Positions 8,195-16,915 are shown, counted from the first letter of the stretch. The stretch: DNA of 42,336 bases from Pseudomonas sp. SID14000 (GCF_002165135.1 NZ_NFZQ01000022.1:1-42336), one strand, 5' to 3'. Program-made: numbers and translations. The notes: generated from the sequence alone by a model not told the origin.

Positions 8195-9196
8195 TCAGGC
8201 GGTCGCCTTGTCGTCTTTCTTAAGACTTGCAGGCGGCCAGTTGTCGAGGCGCATGCCGAGAGACAGACCACGAGAGGCCAGCACGTCCTTGATTTCAGTC
8301 AGGGACTTCTTGCCCAGGTTAGGAGTCTTCAACAGCTCTACTTCGGTACGCTGAATCAGGTCGCCGATGTAGTAGATGTTCTCCGCCTTGAGGCAGTTGG
8401 CCGAACGTACAGTCAGTTCCAGGTCGTCAACCGGACGCAGCAGGATCGGATCGATCTCGTCTTCCTGCTCGACTACGACAGGCTCGCTGTCACCTTTGAG
8501 GTCGACGAACGCGGCCAACTGCTGTTGCAGGATGGTCGCAGCGCGGCGGATAGCCTCTTCAGGGTCCAGGGTGCCGTTGGTTTCCAGATCAATGACCAGC
8601 TTGTCCAGGTTGGTACGCTGTTCAACACGGGCGTTCTCGACCACATAGGCGATACGACGCACCGGGCTGAACGAAGCGTCCAGCTGCAGACGGCCAATGC
8701 TACGGCTTTCGTCTTCGTCGGTTTGACGGGAGTCGGCCGGCTCGTAACCACGACCACGAGCTACAGTGAGCTTCATGTTCAGGGCGCCGTTCGACGCCAG
8801 GTTCGCGATTACGTGATCGGGGTTGACGATCTCGACATCGTGATCCAGCTGAATATCGGCAGCGGTAACCACCCCCGAACCCTTTTTCGACAAGGTCAGC
8901 GTAACTTCGTCACGACCGTGCAGTTTGATAGCCAGGCCTTTCAGGTTCAACAGGATTTCAATTACGTCTTCCTGAACACCTTCGATCGCGGAGTACTCGT
9001 GGAGTACGCCGTCGATCTCGGCCTCGACTACTGCACAGCCAGGCATGGAGGACAACAGGATGCGGCGCAGCGCGTTGCCCAGGGTATGGCCGAAACCACG
9101 CTCGAGAGGCTCGAGCGTGATCTTGGCGCGGGTCGGACTGACTACCTGCACATCAATGTGGCGGGGAGTCAGGAACTCATTTACCGAAATCTGCAT
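8195..9196 (-). CDS. rpoA: DNA-directed RNA polymerase subunit alpha
   Basis: Alpha dimerises to nucleate RNA polymerase assembly, and its C-terminal domain contacts UP-element DNA and activators. The 333-residue product has the N-terminal domain to about residue 235 (for example [20 protein letters not shown]) and, after a linker, the C-terminal domain with [14 protein letters not shown] and [19 protein letters not shown], which carries the DNA-contacting residues. It lies between rpsD and rplQ in the usual alpha operon order, 22 bases after rpsD. Confidence 0.98.
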
Positions 9197-9218
9197 GGAT
9201 GCACCTATTTTCTAGCCC

Positions 9219-9839
9219 TTACTTGGAGTAGAGCTCGACAATCAGGTTCTCGTTGATGTCGGCAGACAGGTCGCTGCGAGCAGGAACGTTCTTGAAAACG
9301 CCCGACTTTTTAGCAGCATCCACATCAACCCACTCAACGCGGCCACGCTGGGCGCACAGTTCAAGGGCTTGAACAATGCGCAGCTGGTTCGACGACTTCT
9401 CGCGAACCGCGACCACGTCACCCGGACGAACTTGGTAGGATGGAATGTTTACAGTCTTACCGTTGACGCTGATTGCTTTGTGCGAAACCAGCTGACGGGA
9501 TTCGGCGCGAGTCGAACCGAAGCCCATACGGTAGACGACGTTATCCAGACGGCACTCGAGCAGTTGCAGCAGGTTTTCACCGGTTGCGCCTTTTTTCGAG
9601 GCTGCAGCCTGGTAGTAACCGCGGAACTGACGCTCCAGAACACCGTAGATACGACGAACTTTTTGCTTCTCGCGCAGCTGGGTACCGTAGTCGGACTGAC
9701 GGCCACGGCGCTGGCCGTGGATACCTGGGGCTGCTTCGATGTTGCACTTCGATTCCAGAGCGCGAACGCCGCTCTTCAGGAACAGGTCAGTGCCTTCACG
9801 ACGAGACAGTTTGCATTTTGGACCAATGTAACGTGCCAT
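9219..9839 (-). CDS. rpsD: 30S ribosomal protein S4
   Basis: S4 is a primary 16S rRNA binding protein that starts 30S assembly; in E. coli it also represses the alpha operon. The 206-residue product begins MARYIGPKCKLSRREGTDLF and carries the S4 RNA-binding fold (CRLDNVVYRMGFGSTRAESRQLVSH region). It is the zinc-free form: the N-terminus lacks the four-cysteine cluster. Fifteen bases follow rpsK. Confidence 0.98.
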   Translation of the reverse strand: MARYIGPKCKLSRREGTDLFLKSGVRALESKCNIEAAPGIHGQRRGRQSDYGTQLREKQKVRRIYGVLERQFRGYYQAAASKKGATGENLLQLLECRLDNVVYRMGFGSTRAESRQLVSHKAISVNGKTVNIPSYQVRPGDVVAVREKSSNQLRIVQALELCAQRGRVEWVDVDAAKKSGVFKNVPARSDLSADINENLIVELYSK

Positions 9840-9854
9840 TTATCTGTCTCCTGA

Positions 9855-10244
9855 TTACACGCGACGCTTCTTCGGCGGACGGCACCCGTTATGCGGGATT
9901 GGCGTCACGTCGGTGATGCTGGCGATCTTGTAGCCGCAGCTGTTCAGTGCACGAACGGCGGACTCACGACCTGGACCTGGACCCTTGACGTTTACGTCGA
10001 GGTTCTTCAGACCGTATTCCAGCGCAGCTTGACCAGCACGCTCAGCAGCGATCTGGGCTGCGAACGGGGTGGATTTGCGCGAACCACGGAAACCCGAACC
10101 ACCGGAGGTCGCCCAGGACAACGCGTTGCCCTGACGGTCGGTGATGGTCACGATGGTGTTGTTGAAAGAGGCATGGATGTGGGCGATGCCATCAACCACT
10201 GTCTTTTTGACTTTCTTACGAGGACGAGCAGCAGGTTTTGCCAT
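9855..10244 (-). CDS. rpsK: 30S ribosomal protein S11
   Basis: S11 lies on the 30S platform near the E-site mRNA path. The 129-residue protein has the conserved [19 protein letters not shown] segment, [17 protein letters not shown], and the basic tail [13 protein letters not shown]. It sits 18 bases after rpsM and 15 before rpsD. Confidence 0.98.
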
Positions 10245-10262
10245 GTCTATATTCCTGGGCGA

Positions 10263-10619
10263 TTACTTGCGGATCGGCTTACGCGGGCCCTTACGGGTGC
10301 GTGCGTTGGTCTTGGTGCGCTGACCGCGAACCGGCAGACCTTTACGATGACGCAGGCCGCGGTAGCAACCCAGGTCCATCAAGCGCTTGATCTTCATGTT
10401 GATGTCACGACGCAGGTCACCTTCGGTGGTGAACTTCGCGACTTCGCCACGCAGGGTTTCGATTTGCTCGTCGCTCAGATCCTTGATCTTAGCGGCTGGG
10501 TTTACACCAGCGTCTGCACAGATCTTCTGTGCAGTAGTGCGACCGACACCATAGATGTAGGTCAGCGAGATAACAGCATGCTTGTTATCTGGAATGTTGA
10601 CGCCTGCAATACGGGCCAT
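10263..10619 (-). CDS. rpsM: 30S ribosomal protein S13
   Basis: S13 sits in the 30S head, contacts the P-site tRNA with its basic tail and bridges to the 50S. The 118-residue product starts MARIAGVNIPDNKHAVISL and ends TNARTRKGPRKPIRK, both typical. It is the first gene of the alpha operon and has its own predicted promoter 60 bases upstream. The expected leader of about 53 bases contains TGGAG before the ATG. Confidence 0.98.
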   Translation of the reverse strand: MARIAGVNIPDNKHAVISLTYIYGVGRTTAQKICADAGVNPAAKIKDLSDEQIETLRGEVAKFTTEGDLRRDINMKIKRLMDLGCYRGLRHRKGLPVRGQRTKTNARTRKGPRKPIRK

Positions 10620-10678
10620 TCAGTGGGACTCCAATTGACAGCTACCTACGCCCCGGAAGCCAAGAAATAGGGCGCGAG

Positions 10679-10707
10679 ATAATATCGCTGTAGAAACGAA
10701 TAATCAA
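10679..10707 (-). promoter_or_regulatory. Alpha operon promoter (before rpsM)
   Basis: Minus strand TTGATT (10702-10707) and TATTAT (10679-10684) are separated by exactly 17 bases. The -35 overlaps the trailing edge of the hairpin at 10706-10733, so termination of spc transcription and re-initiation appear joined. The predicted start near 10672 gives a leader of about 53 bases. Confidence 0.7.
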
Positions 10708-10733
10708 CCCAGCAGCACACTAGCTGCTGGGTT
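10706..10733 (-). terminator. Terminator-like hairpin between rpmJ and rpsM
   Basis: AACCCAGCAGC and GCTGCTGGGTT form an 11-bp perfect stem around a 6-base loop, 18 bases past the rpmJ stop. On the minus strand it is followed by TTGATTATTCG rather than a pure T-run, so termination may be partial. Confidence 0.6.
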
Positions 10734-10750
10734 TGAAGCGCAGATCACAC

Positions 10751-10867
10751 TCAGCCTTGGCGCTGTTTGTGACGCGGTTCCGCGCTGCAGATCACTCGTA
10801 CGACGCCTTCGCGACGGATGATCTTGCAGTTACGGCACAGCTTTTTCACCGATGCACGAACTTTCAT
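10751..10867 (-). CDS. rpmJ: 50S ribosomal protein L36 (zinc-binding form)
   Basis: L36 is the smallest 50S protein, bound near the GTPase-associated region of 23S rRNA. The gene codes for 38 residues starting [20 protein letters not shown]. The zinc ribbon is complete: C11, C14, C27 and H33. It is therefore the C+ paralogue, which usually gives way to a zinc-free copy elsewhere under zinc starvation. It lies 28 bases after secY, at the spc end, as in other gamma-proteobacteria. Confidence 0.97.
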
Positions 10868-10895
10868 TACCGACTCCTCGAACCTTAGGGGCGTA

Positions 10896-12227
10896 TCAGC
10901 GCAGCAGACCGCTGCCACCGTAGCCTTTCAGGTTGGCTTTCTTCATCAGGGATTCGTACTGGTGCGAAACGAGGTGCGATTGTACTTGGGACATGAAGTC
11001 CATCACAACCACTACCACAATCAGCAACGAGGTCCCGCCAAGGTAGAACGGCACATTTGCTGCCACCACCAGGAACTGGGGCAGAAGGCAGACGGCCATC
11101 ATGTAAAGAGCACCGAACATGGTCAGACGGGTCAGAACGCCATCAATGTAGCGTGCCGACTGCTCACCAGGACGGATACCCGGAATAAAGGCACCGGACT
11201 TCTTCAGGTTTTCCGCTACGTCTTTCGGGTTGAACATCAGCGCTGTGTAGAAGAAGCAGAAGAAAATGATCCCTGCACTAAACAGCAGAATGTTCAACGG
11301 CTGACCAGGAGCGATCGACTGCGAGATGTCCTGCAGCCAGCCCATACCTTCGGACTGACCGAACCAGGCACCCAGCGAAGCCGGGAACAGCAGAATGCTG
11401 CTCGCGAAAATGGCCGGGATAACCCCCGCCATGTTCACCTTCAGCGGCAAGTGGCTGGTCTGCGCAGCGAAGACCTTGCGGCCCTGCTGACGCTTGGCGT
11501 AGTGAACGGCGATACGACGCTGACCACGCTCAATGAACACCACGAAGCCGATAATCGCTACTGCCAGCAAACCGATAGCGACCAGGGCGAAAATGTTGAT
11601 ATCGCCTGTGCGCGCAGACTCGAAAGACTGCCCGATTGCTCTCGGAAGACCGGCAACGATACCCGCGAAAATCAACATCGAGATACCGTTGCCCACACCG
11701 CGCTCGGTGATCTGCTCGCCCAGCCACATCATGAACATCGCGCCTGCCACGAAAGTGGAGACGGCGACGACATGGAAGCCCAGACCTACAGAAAACGCCA
11801 CGCCCTGGTTGGCCAGGCCAATGGACATGCCAATGGCTTGAACCAGTGCCAGGATAACGGTGCCGTAGCGGGTGTACTGGCTGATCTTGCGACGGCCAGC
11901 TTCACCTTCCTTCTTCAACTGCTCCAGTTGCGGGCTGACCGCCGTCATCAGCTGCATGATGATCGATGCCGAGATGTACGGCATGATCCCCAGTGCAAAG
12001 ATGCTCATGCGCTCGAGCGCGCCACCGGAAAACATGTTGAACAAGCTAAGAATGGTCCCCTCATTCTGCCGAAACAGATCCGCCAGACGGTCCGGATTGA
12101 TGCCAGGAACCGGGATATGCGCACCTATCCGATAGACGATGATCGCCATGAACAGAAAGCGCAGACGAGCCCAGAGTTCCGACATCCCGCCCTTACCGAG
12201 CGAAGAGAGAGCACCTTGCTTAGCCAT
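10896..12227 (-). CDS. secY: Preprotein translocase subunit SecY
   Basis: SecY forms the protein-conducting channel of the inner membrane with SecE and SecG. The 443-residue protein has ten hydrophobic helices; the first follows [20 protein letters not shown]. Cytosolic loops include [19 protein letters not shown]. The start follows rplO with no spacing: the rplO stop and the secY ATG are adjacent, so translational coupling is likely. secE is in the same window at 37647-38015. Confidence 0.98.
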
Positions 12228-12662
12228 TTATTCCTCGAACTTGCCGCCAGCTGCTTCGATAGCCGCACGCGCACCCTTGGTGGCTGCGATACCCTTGATG
12301 GTGACTGCGCGAGTGACTTCGCCAGACAGCATGATTTTCACGCGCTGTACGTTCTGGCCGATCACGTTGGCATCCTTCAGGGATTGCACGGAGATCACGT
12401 CGCCTTCCACCTTGGCCAGCTCGGACAGACGCACTTCGGCGCGATCCATGGCTTTCAGCGAAACGAAGCCGAACTTCGGCAGACGACGGTGCAGCGGCTG
12501 TTGACCGCCTTCGAAGCCAGGAGCGATCGAACCACCCGAACGGGAAGTCTGACCTTTGTGGCCACGGCCGCCGGTCTTACCCAGACCACTACCGATACCA
12601 CGACCTGGACGATGCTTCTCGCGACGGGAACCCGGCGCTGGACTCAGATCATTGAGTTTCAT
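12228..12662 (-). CDS. rplO: 50S ribosomal protein L15
   Basis: L15 is a late 23S rRNA binder with a long Gly/Arg-rich N-terminal extension. The 144-residue product starts MKLNDLSPAPGSRREKHRPG and contains the GSGLGKTGGRGHKGQ region. It directly abuts secY downstream and follows rpmD by 3 bases. Confidence 0.98.
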   Translation of the reverse strand: MKLNDLSPAPGSRREKHRPGRGIGSGLGKTGGRGHKGQTSRSGGSIAPGFEGGQQPLHRRLPKFGFVSLKAMDRAEVRLSELAKVEGDVISVQSLKDANVIGQNVQRVKIMLSGEVTRAVTIKGIAATKGARAAIEAAGGKFEE

Positions 12663-12665
12663 CGA

Positions 12666-12842
12666 TTAACCCTCGACCTTCAGCATGTAGTAAGCCTTGT
12701 TGATCATCCCGCGGTTCTCGGGAGTATCCTGGACTTCTACAGTGTGACCGATGCGACGCAGACCCAGGCCTTTAACGCACAGCTTGTGGTTAGGCAGACG
12801 GCCCGAGACGCTCTTGATCAGCGTTACTTTTACGGTTGCCAT
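12666..12842 (-). CDS. rpmD: 50S ribosomal protein L30
   Basis: A 58-residue protein starting MATVKVTLIKSVSGRLPNHK, with LGLRRIGHTVEVQDTPENRG, the typical L30 ferredoxin-like fold. I translated it by hand; the reading frame is intact from ATG (12840-12842) to TAA (12666-12668). It is packed between rpsE (2 bases) and rplO (3 bases). Confidence 0.97.
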   Translation of the reverse strand: MATVKVTLIKSVSGRLPNHKLCVKGLGLRRIGHTVEVQDTPENRGMINKAYYMLKVEG

Positions 12843-12844
12843 GA

Positions 12845-13345
12845 TCAGAAGATCTCCTCGACGCTCTTGCCGCGCTTGGCAGCAATGGATTCAGGAGATT
12901 GCATGGCTTTCAGACCCTTGAAGGTGGCATAAACCACGTTCACAGGGTTGGTCGAACCGTAGCACTTGGCCAGAACGTTCTGAACACCAGCAACTTCCAG
13001 GACAGCACGCATTGCGCCACCGGCGATGATACCGGTACCTTCCGAGGCAGGCTGCATGTAAACCTTCGAGGCGCCATGGGCGGCCTTGGTGGCGTACTGC
13101 AGGGTGGTGCCCTTCAGGTCAACCTGAATCATGTTGCGGCGAGCAGCTTCCATGGCTTTCTGGATCGCGGCTGGTACTTCGCGCGATTTGCCACGGCCGA
13201 AGCCAACACGGCCTTTACCATCACCTACCACGGTCAGCGCGGTGAAGGTGAAGATACGGCCGCCTTTTACGGTTTTGGCAACGCGGTTAACTTGAACCAG
13301 CTTCTCGATGTAGCCTTCGTCGCGCTTTTGATCGTTATTTGCCAT
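12845..13345 (-). CDS. rpsE: 30S ribosomal protein S5
   Basis: S5 lies at the mRNA entry side of the 30S and affects decoding accuracy. The 166-residue product has the S5 RNA-binding domain (EKLVQVNRVAKTVKGGRIF) and the C-terminal part with GTGIIAGGAMRAVLEVAGV. The VKGGR loop, where spectinomycin resistance changes occur in E. coli, looks wild type. Confidence 0.98.
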   Translation of the reverse strand: MANNDQKRDEGYIEKLVQVNRVAKTVKGGRIFTFTALTVVGDGKGRVGFGRGKSREVPAAIQKAMEAARRNMIQVDLKGTTLQYATKAAHGASKVYMQPASEGTGIIAGGAMRAVLEVAGVQNVLAKCYGSTNPVNVVYATFKGLKAMQSPESIAAKRGKSVEEIF

Positions 13346-13348
13346 AAC

Positions 13349-13699
13349 TTAGAACTCCAGCCCGCCTTCACGAGCAGCATCAGCCAGCGCTTTGACGCGG
13401 CCGTGGTACTTGAAGCCGGAACGGTCAAAGGCAACTTGAGATACACCGGCGGCTTTCGCACGCTCAGCTACCAGCTTGCCAACCTTAGTGGCCGCGTCGA
13501 TGTTGCCAGTGGCGCCATCACGCAGTTCTTTGTCCAAGGTCGAGGCGCTTGCCAGAACCTTGCTGCCGTCGGCCGAAATGACCTGGGCGTAGATGTGCTG
13601 CGAGGAGCGGAACACGCACAGGCGCACGACTTCGAGTTCGTGCATCTTGAGACGTGCTTTGCGAGCGCGACGCAGTCGAGTAACTTTTTTGTCGGTCAT
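13349..13699 (-). CDS. rplR: 50S ribosomal protein L18
   Basis: L18 carries 5S rRNA to the central protuberance together with L5. The 116-residue product starts MTDKKVTRLRRARKARLKM and ends YHGRVKALADAAREGGLEF, both standard. It follows rplF by 10 bases and precedes rpsE by 3. Confidence 0.98.
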   Translation of the reverse strand: MTDKKVTRLRRARKARLKMHELEVVRLCVFRSSQHIYAQVISADGSKVLASASTLDKELRDGATGNIDAATKVGKLVAERAKAAGVSQVAFDRSGFKYHGRVKALADAAREGGLEF

Positions 13700-13709
13700 T
13701 TGCTAGGCC

Positions 13710-14243
13710 CTACTTCTTCTTGGCTTCTTTACGACGGACTACTTCGTCCGCGTAACGCACACCCTTGCCTTTGTAAGGCTCTGGCGGACGGAAGTCGCGG
13801 ATTTCAGCGGCCACCTGACCCACCAGCTGCTTGTCGATACCCTTGATCAGGATGTCGGTCTGGCTTGGGGTTTCAGCGGTGATACCGGCTGGCAGTTCGT
13901 AGTCCACTGGGTGCGAGAAGCCCAGGGCCAGGTTCAGGACGGAGCCCTTGGCCTGTGCCTTGTAACCAACACCGACCAGCTGGAGCTTGCGCTCGAAGCC
14001 TTGGCTTACGCCCTGGACCATGTTGTTCACCAGGGCACGGGTGGTACCGGCCATGGCGCGAGCTTGCTGGTCACCGTTACGAGCGACGAAACGCAGCTCG
14101 CCAGACTCTTCGGTAACTTCAACAGACGAGTGAACGTTCAGTTCGAGAGTGCCTTTGGCACCCTTCACCGAAAGCTGCTGGCCGGCGAATTTGACTTCGA
14201 CGCCTGCTGGCAGCTTAACGGGGTTCTTAGCGACGCGAGACAT
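13710..14243 (-). CDS. rplF: 50S ribosomal protein L6
   Basis: L6 sits by the sarcin-ricin loop near the factor-binding site. The 177-residue product begins MSRVAKNPVKLPAGVEVKF, holds the two repeated L6 domains, and has the signature region PEPYKGKGVRYADE near the end, followed by a lysine-rich tail. Twelve bases separate it from rpsH. Confidence 0.98.
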   Translation of the reverse strand: MSRVAKNPVKLPAGVEVKFAGQQLSVKGAKGTLELNVHSSVEVTEESGELRFVARNGDQQARAMAGTTRALVNNMVQGVSQGFERKLQLVGVGYKAQAKGSVLNLALGFSHPVDYELPAGITAETPSQTDILIKGIDKQLVGQVAAEIRDFRPPEPYKGKGVRYADEVVRRKEAKKK

Positions 14244-14255
14244 GCCTATCTCCCC

Positions 14256-14648
14256 TTAGAACACTGTGCACAGAACTTCGCCGCCGACACCGGCAGCGCG
14301 CGCAGCGCGATCAGTCATCACACCTTTGTTGGTGGAGACGATAGACACGCCCAGACCGCCACGTACTTTCGGCAGTTCTGCGACGGACTTGTACTGGCGC
14401 AGGCCTGGACGGCTGGAGCGCTTCAGTTCCTCGATGACCGGACGGCCTTCGAAGTACTTCAGTTCGATCGACAGGGAAGGCTTGGCCTCACCAGTTACCT
14501 GGTAGCCGGCGATGTAACCTTCGTCTTTCAGAACTTTGGCAACCGCGACCTTCAGGGTGGAGGAAGGCATGCTTACGACGGACTTTTCAGCCATCTGGGC
14601 ATTACGGATGCGAGTTAGCATGTCCGCTAACGGGTCCTGCATACTCAT
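14256..14648 (-). CDS. rpsH: 30S ribosomal protein S8
   Basis: S8 binds the central domain of 16S rRNA and in E. coli represses spc translation. The 130-residue product starts MSMQDPLADMLTRIRN and ends RAARAGVGGEVLCTVF. The start is the first ATG of ATG-AGT-ATG, with AGGAG 10 bases upstream. Unlike its packed neighbours, it is 209 bases after rpsN, behind a candidate promoter at 14745-14773, so it may head its own transcription unit running to rpmJ. Confidence 0.97.
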   Translation of the reverse strand: MSMQDPLADMLTRIRNAQMAEKSVVSMPSSTLKVAVAKVLKDEGYIAGYQVTGEAKPSLSIELKYFEGRPVIEELKRSSRPGLRQYKSVAELPKVRGGLGVSIVSTNKGVMTDRAARAAGVGGEVLCTVF

Positions 14649-14716
14649 GGGCTAGATGCTCCTGATACAAGAATTATTAGCCTTGCGGCTATCACAACCA
14701 CCCGAGCGGACAGGGC

Positions 14717-14740
14717 AAAAAACCCAGGCTCAGGTGAGCC
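14717..14740 (-). terminator. Attenuator-like hairpin in the rpsH leader
   Basis: On the minus strand GGCTCA and TGAGCC form a short tight stem, followed by TGGG and six T residues. It lies right at the predicted 5' end of the rpsH transcript, so it could be an early attenuator or a 5' stabilising hairpin. It could also be the second terminator for transcripts from rpsN. Confidence 0.55.
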
Positions 14741-14744
14741 GGTC

Positions 14745-14773
14745 ATTCTAGACACAAGGCAGAAACGAAACAA
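14745..14773 (-). promoter_or_regulatory. Candidate internal spc promoter (before rpsH)
   Basis: Minus strand TTGTTT (14768-14773) and TAGAAT (14745-14750) have a 17-base spacer. The -35 overlaps the 3' arm of the hairpin at 14769-14793, the same terminator-promoter arrangement as at the alpha operon. The predicted start is near 14738. Confidence 0.6.
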
Positions 14774-14793
14774 GCCCCATATAGGGGCTTGTT
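14769..14793 (-). terminator. Terminator-like hairpin between rpsN and rpsH
   Basis: AACAAGCCCC and GGGGCTTGTT make a perfect 10-bp stem around TATAT, about 65 bases past the rpsN stop. On the minus strand the T-rich tail is TTTCGTTTCTG, so some readthrough is plausible. Confidence 0.7.
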
Positions 14794-14857
14794 TGTTGGC
14801 GAAGTCACCGGCGGTCGGAAGATTGCTCCCCTTCCGCCGGGATCCTGCCTGCAGCGA

Positions 14858-15163
14858 TTACCAGGAGGCCTTGACCAGACCTGGTACGTCACCGCGCATT
14901 GCAGCTTGACGCAGCATGTTACGGCCCAGGCCGAACTTACGGTATACACCGTGAGGACGACCGGTCAGGCGGCAACGGTTGCGCAGACGCGAGGCGCTGG
15001 CATCACGTGGCTGCTTCTGCAGGGCGACAACGGCAGCGAAACGCTCTTCAGGAGAGGCGTTCAGGTTGACGATGGTCGCTTTCAGCTCGGCACGCTTTTT
15101 GGCGTACTTGGCTACCGTGAGCTGACGCTTCAGCTCGCGGTTTTTCATGCTCTTCTTGGCCAT
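14858..15163 (-). CDS. rpsN: 30S ribosomal protein S14 (zinc-free form)
   Basis: S14 is in the 30S head near the A site. The 101-residue product starts MAKKSMKNRELKRQ; an in-frame upstream extension to 15205 has no family similarity and would run into rplE. The long form lacks the CXXC pairs of the short zinc S14, and has NRCRLTGRPHGVYRKFGLGR as expected for the C- type. It follows rplE by 13 bases and is the last gene before the 209-base gap in the spc group. Confidence 0.97.
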   Translation of the reverse strand: MAKKSMKNRELKRQLTVAKYAKKRAELKATIVNLNASPEERFAAVVALQKQPRDASASRLRNRCRLTGRPHGVYRKFGLGRNMLRQAAMRGDVPGLVKASW

Positions 15164-15176
15164 TTTCCTACTCCAA

Positions 15177-15716
15177 TCAGTTGCGGAACGGGAACTTGAA
15201 AGCACGCAGCAGAGCGCGGCCTTCGTCGTCCGAACGAGCAGTGGTGGTCAGGGTGATGTCCAAACCGCGCAGAGCATCGATCTTGTCGTAGTCGATTTCC
15301 GGGAAGATGATCTGCTCTTTCACGCCCATGCTGTAGTTGCCACGGCCATCGAAGGACTTGGCATTCAGGCCGCGGAAGTCGCGAACCCGAGGCAGGGAGA
15401 TCGCCAGCAGGCGGTCCAGGAATTCGTACATCTTGTCGCGACGCAGGGTCACCTTGACACCGATCGGCCAGCCTTCACGGACTTTGAAGCCCGCGATGGA
15501 TTTACGAGCGAAAGTCACGACCGGCTTTTGACCGGTGATCTTTTCCAGGTCGGCAACAGCGTGCTCGATGACTTTCTTGTCGCCGATCGCTTCGCCCAGA
15601 CCCATGTTCAGGGTGATCTTGGTAACGCGCGGAACTTCCATCACGTTCGACAGCTTAAGTTCTTCCTTAAGCTTAGGAGCGATTTCGTTCCGGTAAATCT
15701 CTTTCAGTCGTGCCAT
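15177..15716 (-). CDS. rplE: 50S ribosomal protein L5
   Basis: L5 binds 5S rRNA and contacts the 30S head through bridge B1b. The 179-residue product starts MARLKEIYRNEIAPKLKEEL and contains ARKSIAGFKVREGWPIGVKVTLR, read here in pieces as ARKSIAGFKVREG and PIGVKVTLR. Twenty bases follow rplX. Confidence 0.98.
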   Translation of the reverse strand: MARLKEIYRNEIAPKLKEELKLSNVMEVPRVTKITLNMGLGEAIGDKKVIEHAVADLEKITGQKPVVTFARKSIAGFKVREGWPIGVKVTLRRDKMYEFLDRLLAISLPRVRDFRGLNAKSFDGRGNYSMGVKEQIIFPEIDYDKIDALRGLDITLTTTARSDDEGRALLRAFKFPFRN

Positions 15717-15736
15717 GGTCTTCTACCTAGCAGTGT

Positions 15737-16051
15737 TCAAGCATCAACCGCTTTTTGGGTCGACTTGAAGACACGAATTTTTTTACCGTCTTCTACTTTG
15801 AAACCAACGCGGTCAGCCTTGTTGGTTTCGCCGTTGAAGATGGCAACGTTGGAAGCGTGCAGAGGCGCTTCTTTTTCGACGATACCGCCCTGTACGCCCG
15901 CCATCGGGTTAGGCTTGGTATGACGCTTGACCAGGTTCACGCCACCAACAACCAGACGGTTATCAGCCAGAACCTTCAGCACCTTACCGCGCTTACCTTT
16001 GTCTTTGCCGGCGATCACGATGATCTCGTCGTCACGACGAATCTTTTGCAT
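15737..16051 (-). CDS. rplX: 50S ribosomal protein L24
   Basis: L24 initiates 50S assembly and lies by the tunnel exit. The 104-residue product starts MQKIRRDDEIIVIAGKDKGK, the KOW motif, and continues RGKVLKVLADNRLVVGGVN. It is 11 bases after rplN. Confidence 0.98.
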   Translation of the reverse strand: MQKIRRDDEIIVIAGKDKGKRGKVLKVLADNRLVVGGVNLVKRHTKPNPMAGVQGGIVEKEAPLHASNVAIFNGETNKADRVGFKVEDGKKIRVFKSTQKAVDA

Positions 16052-16062
16052 GTCGGATCTCC

Positions 16063-16431
16063 TTACAGCACTTCAGGGGCGAGCGAGACGATCTTCATGA
16101 ACTTCTCGGTACGAAGTTCACGGGTCACTGGCCCGAAGATGCGAGTGCCGATCGGCTCTTGCTTGTTGTTCAGCAGAACAGCAGCGTTGCCGTCGAAACG
16201 AATGATGGAACCGTCAGCGCGACGAACACCGTGACGGGTGCGCACGACAACAGCAGTCATCACTTGGCCTTTCTTGACCTTACCGCGCGGAATTGCTTCC
16301 TTGACGGTTACCTTGATGATGTCACCGATGCCGGCGTAACGGCGGTGCGAACCGCCGAGCACCTTGATGCACATGACGCGACGAGCGCCGCTGTTATCGG
16401 CCACATCGAGCATGGATTGAGTCTGAATCAT
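16063..16431 (-). CDS. rplN: 50S ribosomal protein L14
   Basis: L14 lies at the subunit interface (bridge B5/B8) and is the classical first gene of spc. The 122-residue product starts MIQTQSMLDVADNSGARRVM and ends ELRTEKFMKIVSLAPEVL. Only 23 bases separate it from rpsQ and no promoter or terminator is evident there, so S10 and spc are probably read through as one transcript at this junction. Confidence 0.98.
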   Translation of the reverse strand: MIQTQSMLDVADNSGARRVMCIKVLGGSHRRYAGIGDIIKVTVKEAIPRGKVKKGQVMTAVVVRTRHGVRRADGSIIRFDGNAAVLLNNKQEPIGTRIFGPVTRELRTEKFMKIVSLAPEVL

Positions 16432-16454
16432 AAAATTTCTCCGACCCTTCGCCC

Positions 16455-16721
16455 TTAGACTTCAACAGCGCGTTCGAGGACTTCAACCAGTGCCCAGGAC
16501 TTGGTCTTGGCCAGCGGACGGGTTTCACGGATGGAAACCTTGTCGCCGATCTTGCACTGGTTGGCTTCGTCGTGCGCGTGCAGCTTAGTCGAACGCTTAA
16601 CGTATTTACCGTAGATCGGGTGCTTGACGCGACGCTCGATCAGAACGGTGATGGTCTTGTCCATTTTGTCGCTGACGACACGGCCAGTCAGCGTACGGAC
16701 GGTTTTTTCAGCTTCAGCCAT
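16455..16721 (-). CDS. rpsQ: 30S ribosomal protein S17
   Basis: S17 is a primary 16S rRNA binder with an OB-fold. The 88-residue product starts MAEAEKTVRTLTGRVVSDKM, with the conserved ERRVKHPIYGKYVKRS. The ATG at 16721 is chosen; a GTG two codons upstream overlaps the rpmC stop and adds nothing of the family. It is 2 bases after rpmC, so coupling is likely. Confidence 0.97.
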   Translation of the reverse strand: MAEAEKTVRTLTGRVVSDKMDKTITVLIERRVKHPIYGKYVKRSTKLHAHDEANQCKIGDKVSIRETRPLAKTKSWALVEVLERAVEV

Positions 16722-16723
16722 GA

Positions 16724-16915
16724 TCACTTACCTGCCTGCTGGTTGAGCACAGTTTTCACGCGAGCGATGTCACGCTTAACTTGCGAGAGCAGGTGCGACT
16801 GCCCCAACTGGCCAGTTGCTTTCTGCATACGCAGATTGAACTGGTCGCGCAGCAAGCCGAGCAGTTGCTCATTCAGTTGCTGTGCCGATTTTTCACGAAG
16901 TTCATTCGCTTTCAT
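16724..16915 (-). CDS. rpmC: 50S ribosomal protein L29
   Basis: L29 is a two-helix protein near the tunnel exit and contributes to the docking site for trigger factor and SRP. The 63-residue product is [20 protein letters not shown] and onwards. The ATG at 16915 overlaps the rplP stop by one base (TGATG), a typical coupling arrangement; a GTG one codon upstream is less likely. Confidence 0.97.
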
